From Pectinophora gossypiella (taxonomy: Eukaryota; Arthropoda; Insecta; Lepidoptera; Gelechiidae), in contig NC_065427.1 of assembly GCF_024362695.1 (NCBI RefSeq), positions 372,001 to 436,000 of the forward strand: a DNA stretch of 64,000 bases, read 5' to 3'. The notes under the pieces are model-generated. The model did no database searches. It worked only from the letters and a program-made list of their open reading frames with translations, and was not told the DNA's origin. Both the position numbers and the translations under genes were made by a program. Positions 1 to 11,122 of this stretch are shown one piece after another (within the stretch, counting starts at the first letter, position 1; every line of letters starts with the position of its first letter).

Positions 1-170
1 AAGCTGTAAGAAAAACCTAGGCACAGGACCCTAGTCGTTCCTTTAAAAAAAAAAACAAAATGTACAATTTAGAAATTTGGCTGCATAATATGAGTTCCCA
101 GACAATTAATCCCATGCATTCACAACTTCTAAATAATTTCTTTAAAACATAATTAAAACCTTGGTATATG
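1..170 (-). repeat. 5'-truncated LINE-3 3' end
   Basis: This segment matches the 3' end of the LINE at 14135-18960. On the minus strand it reads the last codons of ORF2 (ending NAWD, then stop) and then the same 3' UTR with its 'aagaaaaacct(a/c)ggcacagg' block. It continues off the left edge of the window, so the tail is not seen. The copy is diverged (for example LEVVNAWD here against LEDMNAWD in the intact copy), so it is an older insertion. Confidence 0.8.
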
Positions 171-1100
171 TAATTATTTACTCTTTGTCTAGCTTTTTTT
201 CTTTAATTAGCTACAAGATGAATCGATTTGGAATTTCTCACCAATATGATTGAGCATATAGGTGACTCGATGAAACTTATCGAACAACTAGCAAATATCG
301 CGTTGAATTTGTCAAAGTAGCTGCTGAGGAAGCATTTCAAATGTTTAATTCAGTCGCGTCGCGACTCGGGGCATGTTTAATATTTATATTTAGTTGAAAA
401 ATGTCGGCCATGATAAATATTTGGTAGGAGTGCAGGTGAGCACTCTCGCGATACGACACGACCGCGCGATACCACCACAGCGGCAGTAGGTGCAGTCGAC
501 TCATTGTTTTATTTAAATACCTATTATTATTTATTAAGTACACCACTTCTGGCAAAAAAACAATGGAATACTTATACCAACAGGCTGAGGGTGCCCAGTT
601 GGGCGCCGTTATTAGTAATGACCATGATACACACATGAAAAACGCGTGGCCGGCAAGACATCGGCTGAAGCCGCCTTGTATTTGCATCGCCAGTTTAACT
701 ACCATCGTAAACCTTCTATCACTGTTTTTTTACGAGCCGGCGCGATTGCCAATATCGTAGGGAATAAATTCACTATCTAAGAATATTCCACTATGAAATA
801 TTGCTGAGAAATCTGACAGATACACTCCTTGTATTCTGATGGGCATCCTCTTACTGATACATTCGCTAGTGTGCAGCATGAAATGATTAAATAACAACAT
901 ATTACATTACATCACGCTATATCACCGAAGGGCTAGGCGGAGGAGTAAAGTATATAGCCAGCTATCATGAAATATAAAATAGGTAAGAACAATAAAAATA
1001 ACAACTCTTATGTTAAACTTTGTAGCAGTCCCTCCGCGCCTCATCCGTCGCCCAGTGTCCATGACATATAAATGAAAAATATAAATTATGCCAACAAATA
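171..1100. other. Gene-free stretch
   Basis: No gene is supported. A short match at about 580-610 to a block of the poly(A) repeat seen at 3190-3430 (gagggtgcccagttgggcgc) suggests old repeat debris. The small open frames here have no recognisable domain. Confidence 0.4.
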
Positions 1101-1107
1101 TTATACT

Positions 1108-1300
1108 TTTAACTCTTGTCTGTCTGTCTATAACGCTTTCACGCTAAAACTACTAAGTAAATCGCTTTTGGTGAAATGAGACAGAGATATATTAGACCAG
1201 AGAGAAGATATGTTTTATGTTATTTAGGGGTGGAATAAAGCTTGCCGCACGCGATAACCGAAATACAGTCAGTCGTAGTCGCGGGCTGATCACAGCTGTG
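1108..1300 (+). repeat. Diverged Helitron-like lepidopteran repeat
   Basis: It carries the diagnostic blocks 'tgtctgtctgtct', 'tttcacgctaaaact' and a late 'gtcgcgggc'. The same layout, better kept, is at 28985-29222. In Lepidoptera such sequences are usually non-autonomous Helitron-type repeats; that class is recalled, not proven here. Confidence 0.45.
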
Positions 1301-2238
1301 TCAGACACTAGTTACATCATTCAGGCATTTAGATCTTTGTCAAATAATTTCAGCAGCTTTCTTGTGCCATCTTTTAAAATAAAAGCTAGTTACAGTATGT
1401 ATGATAGTTAGTAGTATAATAAATACACTATTAAATATATATTGTGTTTAATATTATACTGTTATTTATTTATTTTTGATATAAGTAAGTATTTTACAGT
1501 TTTAACGACGATGTATATGAAAAGCATTTATGTGAAACGCTACCTACTTTCCCTTTGCTTTTATTAAAATCAAAATTCATTAATTTGGCCGTAAGTTCTT
1601 ACATCATAACATAGGATAAGCTTACTATGTATCTTTTGAGATATAATATAGTAGTGAGTAGTGAGCGGTGTAGTCAGAGGTACATCCAGCGCAAGATGAA
1701 CTAAGTACCCACACCTCACAGTACAATACTTTTGTATACTTAATAAGAGCGTAGTAGTATGAACATTGGATCGGAGTGTAATATGAAGCTAATTACTTGA
1801 GATTTAGTCGTGTAATTATCGAATGTATCACTTAAGTCCACCATCCCTCTAGTCCACAATCCATTTGTAAACTCATTCCACTTGGTTTAACGTATGTATG
1901 TATTCCTTATATCTTAATCACTACACTACTCGAACACTCGCGCTTACCTAACACGTAAGTAGGAAATCCCGTAGCATTAGTGCTACGGTCCTAGCCAGCT
2001 ACGTCGCTCCGCCGCTACGCCAGAGCCCCTAGCAGTATTAAACGGAACATAAACAGTACAGTAACTTCTCATTACTTTGGCTTAAGCTATTTGTGTCTTC
2101 ATATCAGAAGAATATTACATAAAATGAGCTCTACTTGAATTTTATACAGTAGTTACTCAGGTTTAGTTTTTATAAAGCGAAAACTTTGCATCGATCCTTA
2201 GAAGGTCGTCTTATTATCTTTGAAGCAGCCAAATACTC
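1301..2238. other. Gene-free stretch with repeat C fragment
   Basis: A minus-strand fragment of repeat C (see 26228-26378) lies at about 1670-1740 ('gtcagaggtacatccagcgcaagatgaactaagtaccc'-type block). The rest is AT-rich and shows nothing I recognise. Confidence 0.4.
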
Positions 2239-2239
2239 A

Positions 2240-2497
2240 GATCTCTCGCCCCGGTGGACTCACGGTCTGGAGGTCCCGGGTTCGACTCCTAGTGGGCGAG
2301 ACATGTATCAAAAAACCTAGTTTAGCCAGGCCATAGCAACTTGAAATCGTCTGATTGTCTGAAAAATAAGATGATTCCGTGCTCTGCAAAACACGTTAAG
2401 CCGTTGGTCTCAGATTCTACATGCTTATGTAAGTGATTAGTTCTTCCGGTGACTCAATAATCATCCTAAAACGTAAGCACACGTTAGAAGAAGAAAT
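2240..2497 (+). repeat. tRNA-derived SINE-A, diverged
   Basis: It begins with a tRNA-like head containing a B box (gggttcgactcc), then the SINE body (gattccgtgc, cgttaagccgttggt). It ends near 'acgttagaagaagaa', the SINE-A terminus. The body has several deletions compared with the copy at 36083-36405. Confidence 0.75.
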
Positions 2498-3165
2498 AAT
2501 AATTTGGGTCATCTTCATAAATCTTCCTATATATAAAATCAGGTCCATAATTCATAATATAACACGGACCATCCAGTCGTCATTGTGACATGGCGGAAAT
2601 GAAGTTCAAATGTTTTACAAATATAAGTCGAGAAATTGATAAAAACAAACATTAGCATTAACGTTGGCAAACCTAATAAAATAAATAAATAAATAACATA
2701 TTCATTGTCTTATGAACGAAAATAAAGAGAAGAACTAATACTACAATTACTTCCTGAAGAAACAAAATAAGGAAACAGCGAACGCGTAAGTGAAACGGAA
2801 TAACTTTATCGACGTGCCAATTAGTTGTAACGAAACCGAAAATTCCTCCACAAGTCGTAAAGTCGACTGAGCTCGGTGACAAATTCATTGGTCGGGGGAA
2901 ACTTTTTTCATTTGGCGATTTTTGCTAACAAGTGGAGCGAAAGCGTATTGGTTTTCATTTACATAAAGCCGTCACGCTCACGCTTGGCCGCGGGGGAGGG
3001 GTGCGGGAGATGCCGTCGTCTCTGTTTGGGGACTTTCGCCTGCAGTTACACCAATGAGGTATTTTTTTAAGCTTCTTTATTCATAACCACTGTGGTCTTA
3101 AACTGACAGCGTCGGTTCGCGAACCCTGGTACCAGACTTGCACCAATGCGCTATTAATTTCATCA
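2498..3165. other. Gene-free stretch
   Basis: AT-rich sequence without a recognisable gene or repeat. The short open frames here have no recognisable domain. Confidence 0.35.
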
Positions 3166-3189
3166 TCAATTTAAGAGCCACGCTCTTGT

Positions 3190-3635
3190 CGGTGTAGCTT
3201 TTTTTTTGACTTGACTTATTGTAGATTTGCCGCAGATGGCATTAACTACTTGGCCGGACAAATGGGGAGCGCTGAAGGCTCTCACCCGGTACAACGTTTA
3301 AGACAACAGGCCTGAGGGTGCCCAGTTGGGCGCGAACCTCGGCTCAGGGCGTCGTTTGAGAGGAAAAATATTTGAAAGAATTAATCAACCCTAGTGGGTC
3401 GATAGCGATAAGCGCTGAATGAGGGAAATCGTCGACCACGCCGGCGGGGTCGGTATCGGGGTCCTGAAGTGTTTGGTGTCGCGAGCTGATTGGCTGCCTC
3501 TATGGCTACAGTAATCGGGTCGTCGGGATCGTATATTAAATGTCGGTGTAGCATTTTCCATTCCAGTCTATCAAAGGCCAATTCCTTGACTTCCCTATAA
3601 GACACGACGTTAACCTTTTCTAAACAAAACAAAAA
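3190..3635 (-). pseudogene. 5'-truncated poly(A) LINE 3' end
   Basis: Read on the minus strand, an 83-residue frame (3632-3381) has a segment ELAFDRLEWKML that resembles the C-terminal 'DR..W' region of non-LTR endonuclease/reverse transcriptase proteins. It ends with SAYRYRPTRVD and a stop. A 3' UTR follows with blocks 'ggccaagtagttaatgccat' and 'caataagtca', and the copy ends in poly(A) (read as T8 on the plus strand near 3201). Short copies of the same 3' end occur at 13872-14006, 27163-27237, 51310-51490, 61561-61738 and 62625-62815. The clade is not determined, and the coding assignment is inference from short similarity. Confidence 0.5.
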
Positions 3636-3707
3636 AAACAGACAAGAGTTAAAAAAAATGTTTTGTTTTGTTATTAATTTATCTTCTAAAATATCTCAAA
3701 GTGAAGT

Positions 3708-3815
3708 TTTCACTAACACAGTTGGCTCGAACATTATATAAACGGTGACACGGCTCACCTATAACGTAGGTCTAACAGGATATAGTCATGAGCTTATGTT
3801 ATGTTTATTTATTAA
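3708..3815 (+). repeat. Repeat C fragment
   Basis: It starts at 'cactaacacagttggctcga' and ends with 'gtcatgagcttatgttatg', the two ends of a short non-autonomous repeat found at least eight times in this window. The middle section is deleted here. Confidence 0.65.
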
Positions 3816-3929
3816 CAACCGCCATCAAACGAGTTTTCGCTGTCACTTTGCTCACGTAAATCGCGTTGCTAACCTAACCAAAGCACTTCAATTTGTCACT
3901 TACAGACTTCCAGAAGATACAGTATTATG

Positions 3930-5262
3930 ACCTGGGGGGTTAAAACGCCACGTCAAAACAATTCATCTAAAAAAGCAATACTATAAGTACTACTACTACT
4001 TTTACTCCTACTATTTGTTATTACTATTTGACGTAGCTCAATACTCAATAATTTTATTGCTATTCCAAAATACATGACATAATAAATATATGACAATATA
4101 AAAAATAAAAATAAACTAAGAATAATTAAGAATTATTTCTTGAAATTGACTTACTTTTATATGCGTAATTATCAAATTGCAATATTGCTTTTTAGATGAA
4201 TTGTTTAGTGTCCTTTTTAAACACCCTGAGACGTGTCGGTGTAAGAGTGTCGTGTTCACACGGCGTTACCCGAGCCGTCGGATTAGCGACACAATCGCCG
4301 CACTCGACGCCACTCGTTTGTATGTTTTCCTCAACCGTGTTGTTGCGCTCACGTCACGTAAGACGAATACTTCCGCATGTCGGATATGACGTGCTACAAG
4401 TAGCGCAAATGACGGTAATTTGTTCATTGTTTTATGGGAATTTGATTAAGTATAGCTTCATAAGTTTTTTTTCGTCTACTATTATGAATATCCCCTTTCT
4501 TGTGAGGGATATAAGTATAGAAGTGAATGATTGTATCATTCTCTGTGTTTCCCTGTCTTTTTTTACCATCTCAATTCAAATATAAGTAGGTACCACAACC
4601 CTAAATGCCTAATTAATGAGATGTACTTGATGACAGGTGAAATAATCTATGTATAAAACCCTAGAAAATTCGTAGAAATCTAGGTTCCTTGAGAAAACAG
4701 ATTATTTCGGTAAAGAATATTCTTGACAGTTTTAACATGATCTAACTTAGATCAAGATGCATCAGCATTAACTCCTCAATACCTTTAAGTTCAAATGCGA
4801 TTCAGTAATTCGATTTTTACCAAACATCGATCCCCTTGTTCGTTATTCCTCATGAATGCCACCAGCGAAGTTACGACGCAAGCTGGCAGCAACATGGAAA
4901 ATGCAATAAAAACTTCTGACTATACAATTCCAGTTCCTTAGCGGGCGGTGCAATTCATTCGTGCATATTATAAACTCTCTGCGCATTCAAAGGGTCCGCG
5001 TTCCGTTTCACGCTCCTTTGTTTTACTATTTCTTTGCTCCTTTAAATAATTCAACAGAATTCCGTTCACTATTTTCTTAAGTTCCAATGTAATAATAAGT
5101 GGTAATTCCAATTGAAGTTGGCAAAAAATGGCTATTGTGAATAATACAATTTAATTAGCTTTATTCATTAAGAAAGAACCATGGCAAGATCGTGACATGA
5201 TGGTATTTCTTTTTATATACGTCTTAGAGCCTTATATCACTAGAATAATAACATTAACAAAA
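3930..5262. other. Gene-free stretch
   Basis: A 'gggggttaaaacgcc' block at about 3933-3950 resembles the end of the hairpin repeat at 19277-19355. The rest, including open frames at 4177-4585, shows no recognisable domain. Those frames are low-complexity translations of AT-rich DNA. Confidence 0.35.
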
Positions 5263-5264
5263 GT

Positions 5265-5573
5265 ATGTAATGCCGAGGAACTAAAATCCCGAGGTCATCG
5301 GTTCGAATTCCGGTGAAGAGATATCGTAAAAACAGTTGGTATAAGTACCCTAATTTTGTTAAGACATTCATTAGGCTGATCTCCATATTGTCCGAAAGTA
5401 CGACGATCTGGGCTTCGGAAGGTATTTAAGCCGTTGATCCGCGTTACTAAATATTGATGTAAGTACGTAGTCGTTACATGAACTCTGTCAGGGGTATATG
5501 GTGGCTCAACAATAACCCTGATATCAGGGTTGGTGAGCTTGGTAATTCACCTCACAGCTCACACGATAGAATC
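5265..5573 (+). repeat. tRNA-derived SINE-A
   Basis: B box 'ggttcgaattcc' near 5300 is followed by the body and the SINE-A tail ('aataaccctgatatcagggtt', 'cctcacagctcacacgataga'). The head before the B box is poorly preserved, so this copy is old. Confidence 0.75.
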
Positions 5574-5854
5574 GTGTTTACGGAGACGAATACCAGGAAT
5601 TCATAGGCTAATTGGAAGCGCTATGATCTTCAACCCGGAATACAAACTAAAATACACTGAAGACGCACTCTAACCTACACAGACTCGACATGTAAGCAGG
5701 AGTCACCAAAGAGAACATCTCAGTACAAACATGACGAACAAACAGCAGACGTCTGAGGTGTTGCACCGTCGTAGGTTGTACCGCGGCACGGGTTGTTTGC
5801 TCGTACTAGTGTTGTTGCGATGGCGATACGCTATCGATAGTTCTGTTCTACATA
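5574..5854. other. Short unassigned stretch
   Basis: No recognisable gene. Opposed open frames at 5703-5949 are shadows of the SINE fragment next to them and of a CG-richer patch. Confidence 0.3.
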
Positions 5855-6005
5855 CTCGTAGTAACCAGGACCAAAGGCTTAACGTGGCTTCTGCATACAT
5901 CATGTTACTTTCGGACAAACTGGTAATCAGCCTGCAGTATCGTAACTAAACTAGTCCCTGGGGATCACAAAGTGATTTTTGTGATATGTCCCCGCCGGGA
6001 TTCGT
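5855..6005 (-). repeat. SINE-A or SINE-B body fragment
   Basis: On the minus strand it contains the SINE body from the region after the B box (gggacatatcacaaaaatca) to the 'cgttaagcc'-like block. The tRNA head and the 3' tail are missing, so the subfamily cannot be decided. Confidence 0.65.
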
Positions 6006-6440
6006 CCTACACACATACATAACATCACGATTATTTTCCATCGACGTTTAAATCGATGTGCCCCTATCTCTTTTGGACTTATTTTTGAAAATTTTAATTA
6101 TGAATTAAGTTACTAGGAGTATTGACTCCTTTTATTGATGACGTCACACCGCAGTATTTCCATACAAATTCCATAGAAAATTTTCGTGTTAACGTAGTAG
6201 GTAGTAAAAAGTAGTATTTGATATAAATAAAGATGATATTATCGATACTATCAATACTGGCGGTTTGTTTATATGTATATATATGTGACTGTTCAACTAT
6301 CGATATTATGAACTCCTCTCCCCTCTGGATACCGTCACACACGGTCGTGTTTTTGGTAACAGATTTTTTGTGTGAGAATTTAAAATACAAAGTTTAAATT
6401 ATAAACGAAATAATTCGAATCGAGTACCAGGCGAACATAA
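6006..6440. other. Gene-free stretch before LINE-1
   Basis: AT-rich, with no coding evidence. The 5' end of LINE-1 must lie in or just after this stretch, but I see no diagnostic end sequence. Confidence 0.3.
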
Positions 6441-6694
6441 AGTGTTGGTGATTAGATTGTGAATGAGTGAGACCACACATCGTGTAAAGGATAGCTACCT
6501 GCTCCTGCGCACCTCTTCAAGTAAGAAGTCATTATAAACCCCGCCTACTGCTAAACCATTGGCTGCTGCGCTGGCTGAGTGTGTGCGTGTGTATCAATAC
6601 GTCACACTCGTTAACTCCACCCACTTAGCTTCAACAATCAATTTTACCTTGCCGTCGGTTAGCCGTGCATTTAGGCCTATTTGCGCTTTTAATA

Positions 6695-7621
6695 ATGGCT
6701 ACTCAGCGTACACCACCTAGTAGTGTACCCGACCGGGAACAACAAGCTCTCGAAATTGCTGGATTAGCATCGGAACCACCTACGGGGGGTGAGATTACAC
6801 CTCCAAACTACGTTTTCCATCGAAACAAAAGAACTAGGGGTGACGAATCGTCGCCACTATCCTCACAACTCAGTAAATTTAAAGAGGAGATGAGGGAGCT
6901 TATTATAACTCTAATTAGTGAACAAATTAAGGATATCACAGGAATAACAAACGACCTTAAGGAAATTAAGGAAACCAACCTTAATATACAACAATCTATG
7001 GGCATTTTGATGGCTCAAAATGAAGAATATCGCCTCAAAATAGAACAGCTTCAATCTCAGGCCAAAAAGGATCGTGAATACATTTCTATTTTAGAAAACA
7101 AAGTTGAAGATCTTCAAAGAACCTCCTGTAAGTCATCTGTGCAGTTGAAAAATGTCCCGCGTAAGTCTGGGGAAACAAGAGACGACCTCATTAATATGGT
7201 CTTATCCTTATCACAAACCATCCAAATGGACTTGAGAGCACCTGACATAAGCGACATTGTTAGACTGAAAGGAAAACAGGAGTCAGTAAAAAATCCAATA
7301 ATAATTGTTGAATTTGTATCAGCGATATTAAGGTCTAACTTTTTGAAAAAGACTAAGGAATTTAATACTAAAAATAAAACCAAGTTGCAGGCGAAACACC
7401 TAGGCCACACCACTATGGAGGACACACCAGTTTTTGTATCCGAGCAGCTGACTACAAAGGGAGCACGCCTTCACTTTCTAGCTCGAGATCTAGCCAAATC
7501 ACATGGGTACAAATACTGCTGGACCGCATATGGACGTGTATTCGTGAGAAAAGATGACACCACAAAAATAATAAACATCCAAAGTGAAGAACAAGTACAT
7601 CACCTTCAACAAGAAAAATGA
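6695..7621 (+). CDS. LINE-1 ORF1 protein with baculovirus-FP-like C-terminal domain
   Basis: The frame opens with an ATG at 6665, but the ATG at 6695 (start of MATQRTPP) has an A at -3 and a G at +4 and gives a protein of 308 residues, so I prefer it. Numbering from 6695, residues about 55-145 form a charged, heptad-like coiled coil with 'EEMRELIITLISEQI' and 'LENKVEDLQRT'. From about 145 to the end is a globular domain with 'IVRLKG', 'VFVSEQLTTKGARLHFLARDL' in part, and 'YKYCWTAYGRVFVRK'. That pattern resembles the Baculo_FP (FP25K-type) domain, which databases also place on insect retroelement ORF1s. The likely role is trimeric RNA binding or chaperone activity in the retrotransposon RNP; this is inferred from ORF1 families. 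LINE-2 ORF1 has the same layout. Confidence 0.8.
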   Translation: MATQRTPPSSVPDREQQALEIAGLASEPPTGGEITPPNYVFHRNKRTRGDESSPLSSQLSKFKEEMRELIITLISEQIKDITGITNDLKEIKETNLNIQQSMGILMAQNEEYRLKIEQLQSQAKKDREYISILENKVEDLQRTSCKSSVQLKNVPRKSGETRDDLINMVLSLSQTIQMDLRAPDISDIVRLKGKQESVKNPIIIVEFVSAILRSNFLKKTKEFNTKNKTKLQAKHLGHTTMEDTPVFVSEQLTTKGARLHFLARDLAKSHGYKYCWTAYGRVFVRKDDTTKIINIQSEEQVHHLQQEK

Positions 7622-8049
7622 CTACTAGTGACTACGACGTGTGCCATTAGTTTGATAACCTTTTCTATATATTTGCCTGCCTTATGCAAGTACATACAAA
7701 AACTGTCAGCCGAACTTATGTTATATTTTATAAACATGTACCCCCAACTTACACTAACACACCTACTCATAAATAACACACACCCAACGACAGCAGTCGC
7801 ACAAAAAACTCTTACATTGTTAAATATAATTATGACACTTTCACCAACACCACTTACACAATCAAGAAAACCCAAACACTCCCAACAATACCACACAAAA
7901 CCCCGTCTCGTACTGATAATAACCTTACGTAACTATCTTAAACGTAACCCTATACCTATATTTATGAAATGTGTATATAAAAAACTACGACTTTACTTAT
8001 TTTTATTTATTTACCAAACTTTTATACTAAACTTTTATTTTCTTTTATT
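7622..8049 (+). other. G-poor inter-ORF spacer of LINE-1
   Basis: A 428-nt gap between ORF1 and ORF2. It is rich in A, C and T and very poor in G on the coding strand. A 144-codon frame (7628-8062) runs through it and overlaps the ORF2 start, but its translation is Thr/Leu/Tyr-rich with no domain, so I treat it as non-coding. The matching spacer of LINE-2 (40261-40735) has the same strand bias. It might be an unstructured leader that helps ORF2 initiation; that is inference. Confidence 0.6.
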
Positions 8050-11004
8050 ATGGATAGCTTAGATACTTTACAGGAATTAGACTTAATACAAAGTGCAGAT
8101 TCGACACGGTGTAATATTCAGGAATTAATCAAATGTACTGATAATACCAGCACAAACAATCTATCCATTATCACCCAAAATATGGTAAGTATATATAAAA
8201 ATTTTGATGACCTCCAAGTTACTATGTCACAATTACCGCATGACCCCGACATAATCATCCTCACCGAATGTAGGCTTAAAATAGGTAAACCCGTACCTCA
8301 ACTGAAAAACTACACATCTTATCAGACGCTCAAACAGCTAAATCAAAACGATGGTGTAGTAGTATACACCAGGAACTGCTTCCAAGTTGGAATAACCGAA
8401 CTCAATTTATCCGATGCAACTGGTCTTCAAATTAAGCTTCTAAACTACATATTTTTAGGTATTTATCGCTCCCCGTCGCACGCAAACGCCGAGGGCTTCA
8501 TTGGCTCATTAAATACACACCTAGAAACTCTTTCCGAAAATGACAATATTATACTAATTGGAGACATAAATATTGACCTAATAATCTCTCCAAAAGAAAA
8601 CGCCCAGGAACGTCGTAACAGACTACACTACTTAAATGTACTTTCCATTCATGGGCTCTTACCCGGCCACTTGTTACCTACAAGAGGAGATAGCTCCCTT
8701 GACCACGTCATCCTCAAAATCAACAGACACCGTAACTCAGCCCACATTGCAGTCTTAGATACCACAGTAAGCGACCACAATTTGGTCTATCTGAGTATTA
8801 TACATACTTACAAACATTACACGCCCAGAAAGTATAAAATAATGATCGACTTTGAAAATGCGTATAAAGGACTTCTAAAATCTGATGTATCACACCTAAA
8901 CATTTGTAATGACCCCAATCTTTATGCAGATGGACTCATTAATATTATCAAAACAGTTCTTGATACCAACTCTAAAACAACGGCTATCTCTTGTAGTAAG
9001 CGAATGATAAAGCCCTGGATAACCCCTGGCATGCTCCAATGTATTAGACTCCGAAATAAAATGCAGCAAAAATTGAGGATTGATCCTTGCAACCTTATTT
9101 TGAAAATAACTTTTAAACGATTTCGAAACTTTTGTAGTAACCAAATTAAAAAACTTAAAAATCGATTCCATAAAAGAAAAATAAATGGCTCGGTTAATAA
9201 CCCTAGAAATCTCTGGGCTACAATCAATGAAATTACACAATATAAACCCCCTCATTCTAAAAATACTGATCTACTCTTCATTACCCCTATACCTCAAAAC
9301 TCTGTCAATTACGTTAATAAATTCTTTGTAAACATTGGCAAAAACTTAGCAGAAGATATTATCTCTCAAATCGGAAATATAAATAACAGCTTCACTTCTC
9401 TCCAAACACAGTTATCTACCTTTGTTCTACTAGAAACAAGCCAACAAGAGGTGGACAGTATCCTGATGAGTCTGGACTCTGGGAGTGCCCCTGGGTGGGA
9501 CGGTATACCCACAAGCTTCTTAAAGATTTCTAGAGAGTTTTTAGTACCACTTATCACTAACCTAGCCAACCTTATCTTCAATAAGGGTTGTTTTCCTAAG
9601 GCTCTCAAGAGGTCCATTGTTACCCCTGTCTACAAGAGTGGAAGCAGCTCGGATGTAAACAATTATAGGCCAATATCGGTTCTTTCCCCTATCTCCAAAA
9701 TTGTTGAAAAGCTAATTAACAACAGATTAGTCAGCTATTTAAATAAGTTTAATATCCTATCCTCATCTCAGTATGGTTTCAGAAAAGGCTATTCTACACA
9801 AGATGCAATCCGGGACCTAACTTCCGCTATAGTAGAGGAAGTGGATGCGGGTAGGAAATGCATAGCGGTCTTCTTAGATCTTAGAAAGGCCTTCGATACC
9901 GTTTCTGTGCCCACTCTTGTAAACAGACTAGAAAGCATAGGGATACGAGGTACAGCTCTCTCTCTCTTTCGTAGTTATCTAGACGAGAGAACACAAAGAG
10001 TCAAGATAGATAGAAGCTACAGCGAAGAAGAGCTGGTCACTTTTGGGGTCCCACAGGGAAGTGTTCTCGGCCCAACTCTGTTCCTCATCTACATAAATGA
10101 ATTATGTAAGCTTCGGAATGTCGGGGGAAGGATTTTTACCTATGCGGATGACACAGCCATTGTGTTCACGGGTAGCTCTTGGTGCGAGGTACAAAACGTC
10201 GCTGAGAAAGGGCTTGTTAGGGTTTCAAACTGGCTAAAAGAAAATCTGCTTACATTGAACATTTCAAAAACAAACTACGTTTGTTTCTGCCCTAACCAAA
10301 GAACACAACCCGGATATGACTTTGCTATCAGACTACACAATTGTTCGGGTCCTGATCGATCGGATTGCGAATGTCAACTCTTAAAGAGGGAAAGCTGCAC
10401 AAAATATCTTGGTGTCATGGTTGATCAACGACTTGATTGGCATTCTCAATCCGAGCTGATTATGAATAGACTGAGAAAACAAATGTGGATCTTTAAATCT
10501 CTTCGACATGTCATGACTAAACAGCTATTAACCAAGATATACGTGGCCCTTGCGCAACCTGTTATCACATACTGCATCCAGATATGGGGCGGATTGAACA
10601 AAACGAAACTGTTGGACCTAGAAAGGGCACAGAGGTCTCTTATAAAAGTTATGTTCTTTAAACCTTACAGGTTTCCAACAGTTGATCTTTATCAATTAAG
10701 TAATCTTTTGTCAGTCCGCAAACTATACATACTTTACCTCACTCTAAACTGTCACAAGTTACTTCCATATGACCATACATTGCTTAGCAAAAGAAGGAAC
10801 GACAAAGTGGCTCCTATGAGGACAGTCCGCACTGCTTTTGCTCAACGTCAATACGCTTGCCAGTCTCCCTTTGTATATAATAAAATAAATAGAATAATAC
10901 AAATATATCCGCTACAATTTCATACTTGTAAAAAACTTGTTTCGGACTGGCTTCACACGTTAACCTACGATGAAGTAGAAAATCTCCTACTTAGGACTAC
11001 ATAA
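8050..11004 (+). CDS. LINE-1 ORF2: endonuclease/reverse transcriptase
   Basis: A 984-residue ORF2. The N-terminal apurinic-like endonuclease spans about residues 35-240: QNMVSI near 42, the acidic ILTEC near 75, GDINIDL near 177, and the terminal SDHNLVYL block near 240. The reverse transcriptase spans about 440-750: NYRPISVLSPISK, FLDLRKAFDTV, GVPQGSVLGP and the catalytic YADD at 698-701. A C-terminal region has a Cys-rich stretch (CSGPDRSDCECQ) and ends in YDEVENLLLRTT. It nicks target DNA and copies the element RNA by target-primed reverse transcription. All key motifs are present and the frame has no stop. The start is the first ATG after the spacer. LINE-2 ORF2 is clearly homologous along its full length. 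Confidence 0.92.
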   Translation: MDSLDTLQELDLIQSADSTRCNIQELIKCTDNTSTNNLSIITQNMVSIYKNFDDLQVTMSQLPHDPDIIILTECRLKIGKPVPQLKNYTSYQTLKQLNQNDGVVVYTRNCFQVGITELNLSDATGLQIKLLNYIFLGIYRSPSHANAEGFIGSLNTHLETLSENDNIILIGDINIDLIISPKENAQERRNRLHYLNVLSIHGLLPGHLLPTRGDSSLDHVILKINRHRNSAHIAVLDTTVSDHNLVYLSIIHTYKHYTPRKYKIMIDFENAYKGLLKSDVSHLNICNDPNLYADGLINIIKTVLDTNSKTTAISCSKRMIKPWITPGMLQCIRLRNKMQQKLRIDPCNLILKITFKRFRNFCSNQIKKLKNRFHKRKINGSVNNPRNLWATINEITQYKPPHSKNTDLLFITPIPQNSVNYVNKFFVNIGKNLAEDIISQIGNINNSFTSLQTQLSTFVLLETSQQEVDSILMSLDSGSAPGWDGIPTSFLKISREFLVPLITNLANLIFNKGCFPKALKRSIVTPVYKSGSSSDVNNYRPISVLSPISKIVEKLINNRLVSYLNKFNILSSSQYGFRKGYSTQDAIRDLTSAIVEEVDAGRKCIAVFLDLRKAFDTVSVPTLVNRLESIGIRGTALSLFRSYLDERTQRVKIDRSYSEEELVTFGVPQGSVLGPTLFLIYINELCKLRNVGGRIFTYADDTAIVFTGSSWCEVQNVAEKGLVRVSNWLKENLLTLNISKTNYVCFCPNQRTQPGYDFAIRLHNCSGPDRSDCECQLLKRESCTKYLGVMVDQRLDWHSQSELIMNRLRKQMWIFKSLRHVMTKQLLTKIYVALAQPVITYCIQIWGGLNKTKLLDLERAQRSLIKVMFFKPYRFPTVDLYQLSNLLSVRKLYILYLTLNCHKLLPYDHTLLSKRRNDKVAPMRTVRTAFAQRQYACQSPFVYNKINRIIQIYPLQFHTCKKLVSDWLHTLTYDEVENLLLRTT

Positions 11005-11046
11005 TAGATCATTTATTTATTTATTTATTAATCATTTTGTTGGGAA

Positions 11047-11091
11047 ACACACACACACACACACACTCACACACACACACACACACACACT

Positions 11092-11122
<31 letters not shown>

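Noticed and set aside
7628..8062. 144-codon frame between LINE-1 ORF1 and ORF2
   Set aside because: Low-complexity Thr/Leu/Tyr-rich translation, overlapping the ORF2 start and with no counterpart in LINE-2. It is best explained by the lack of G in the spacer.
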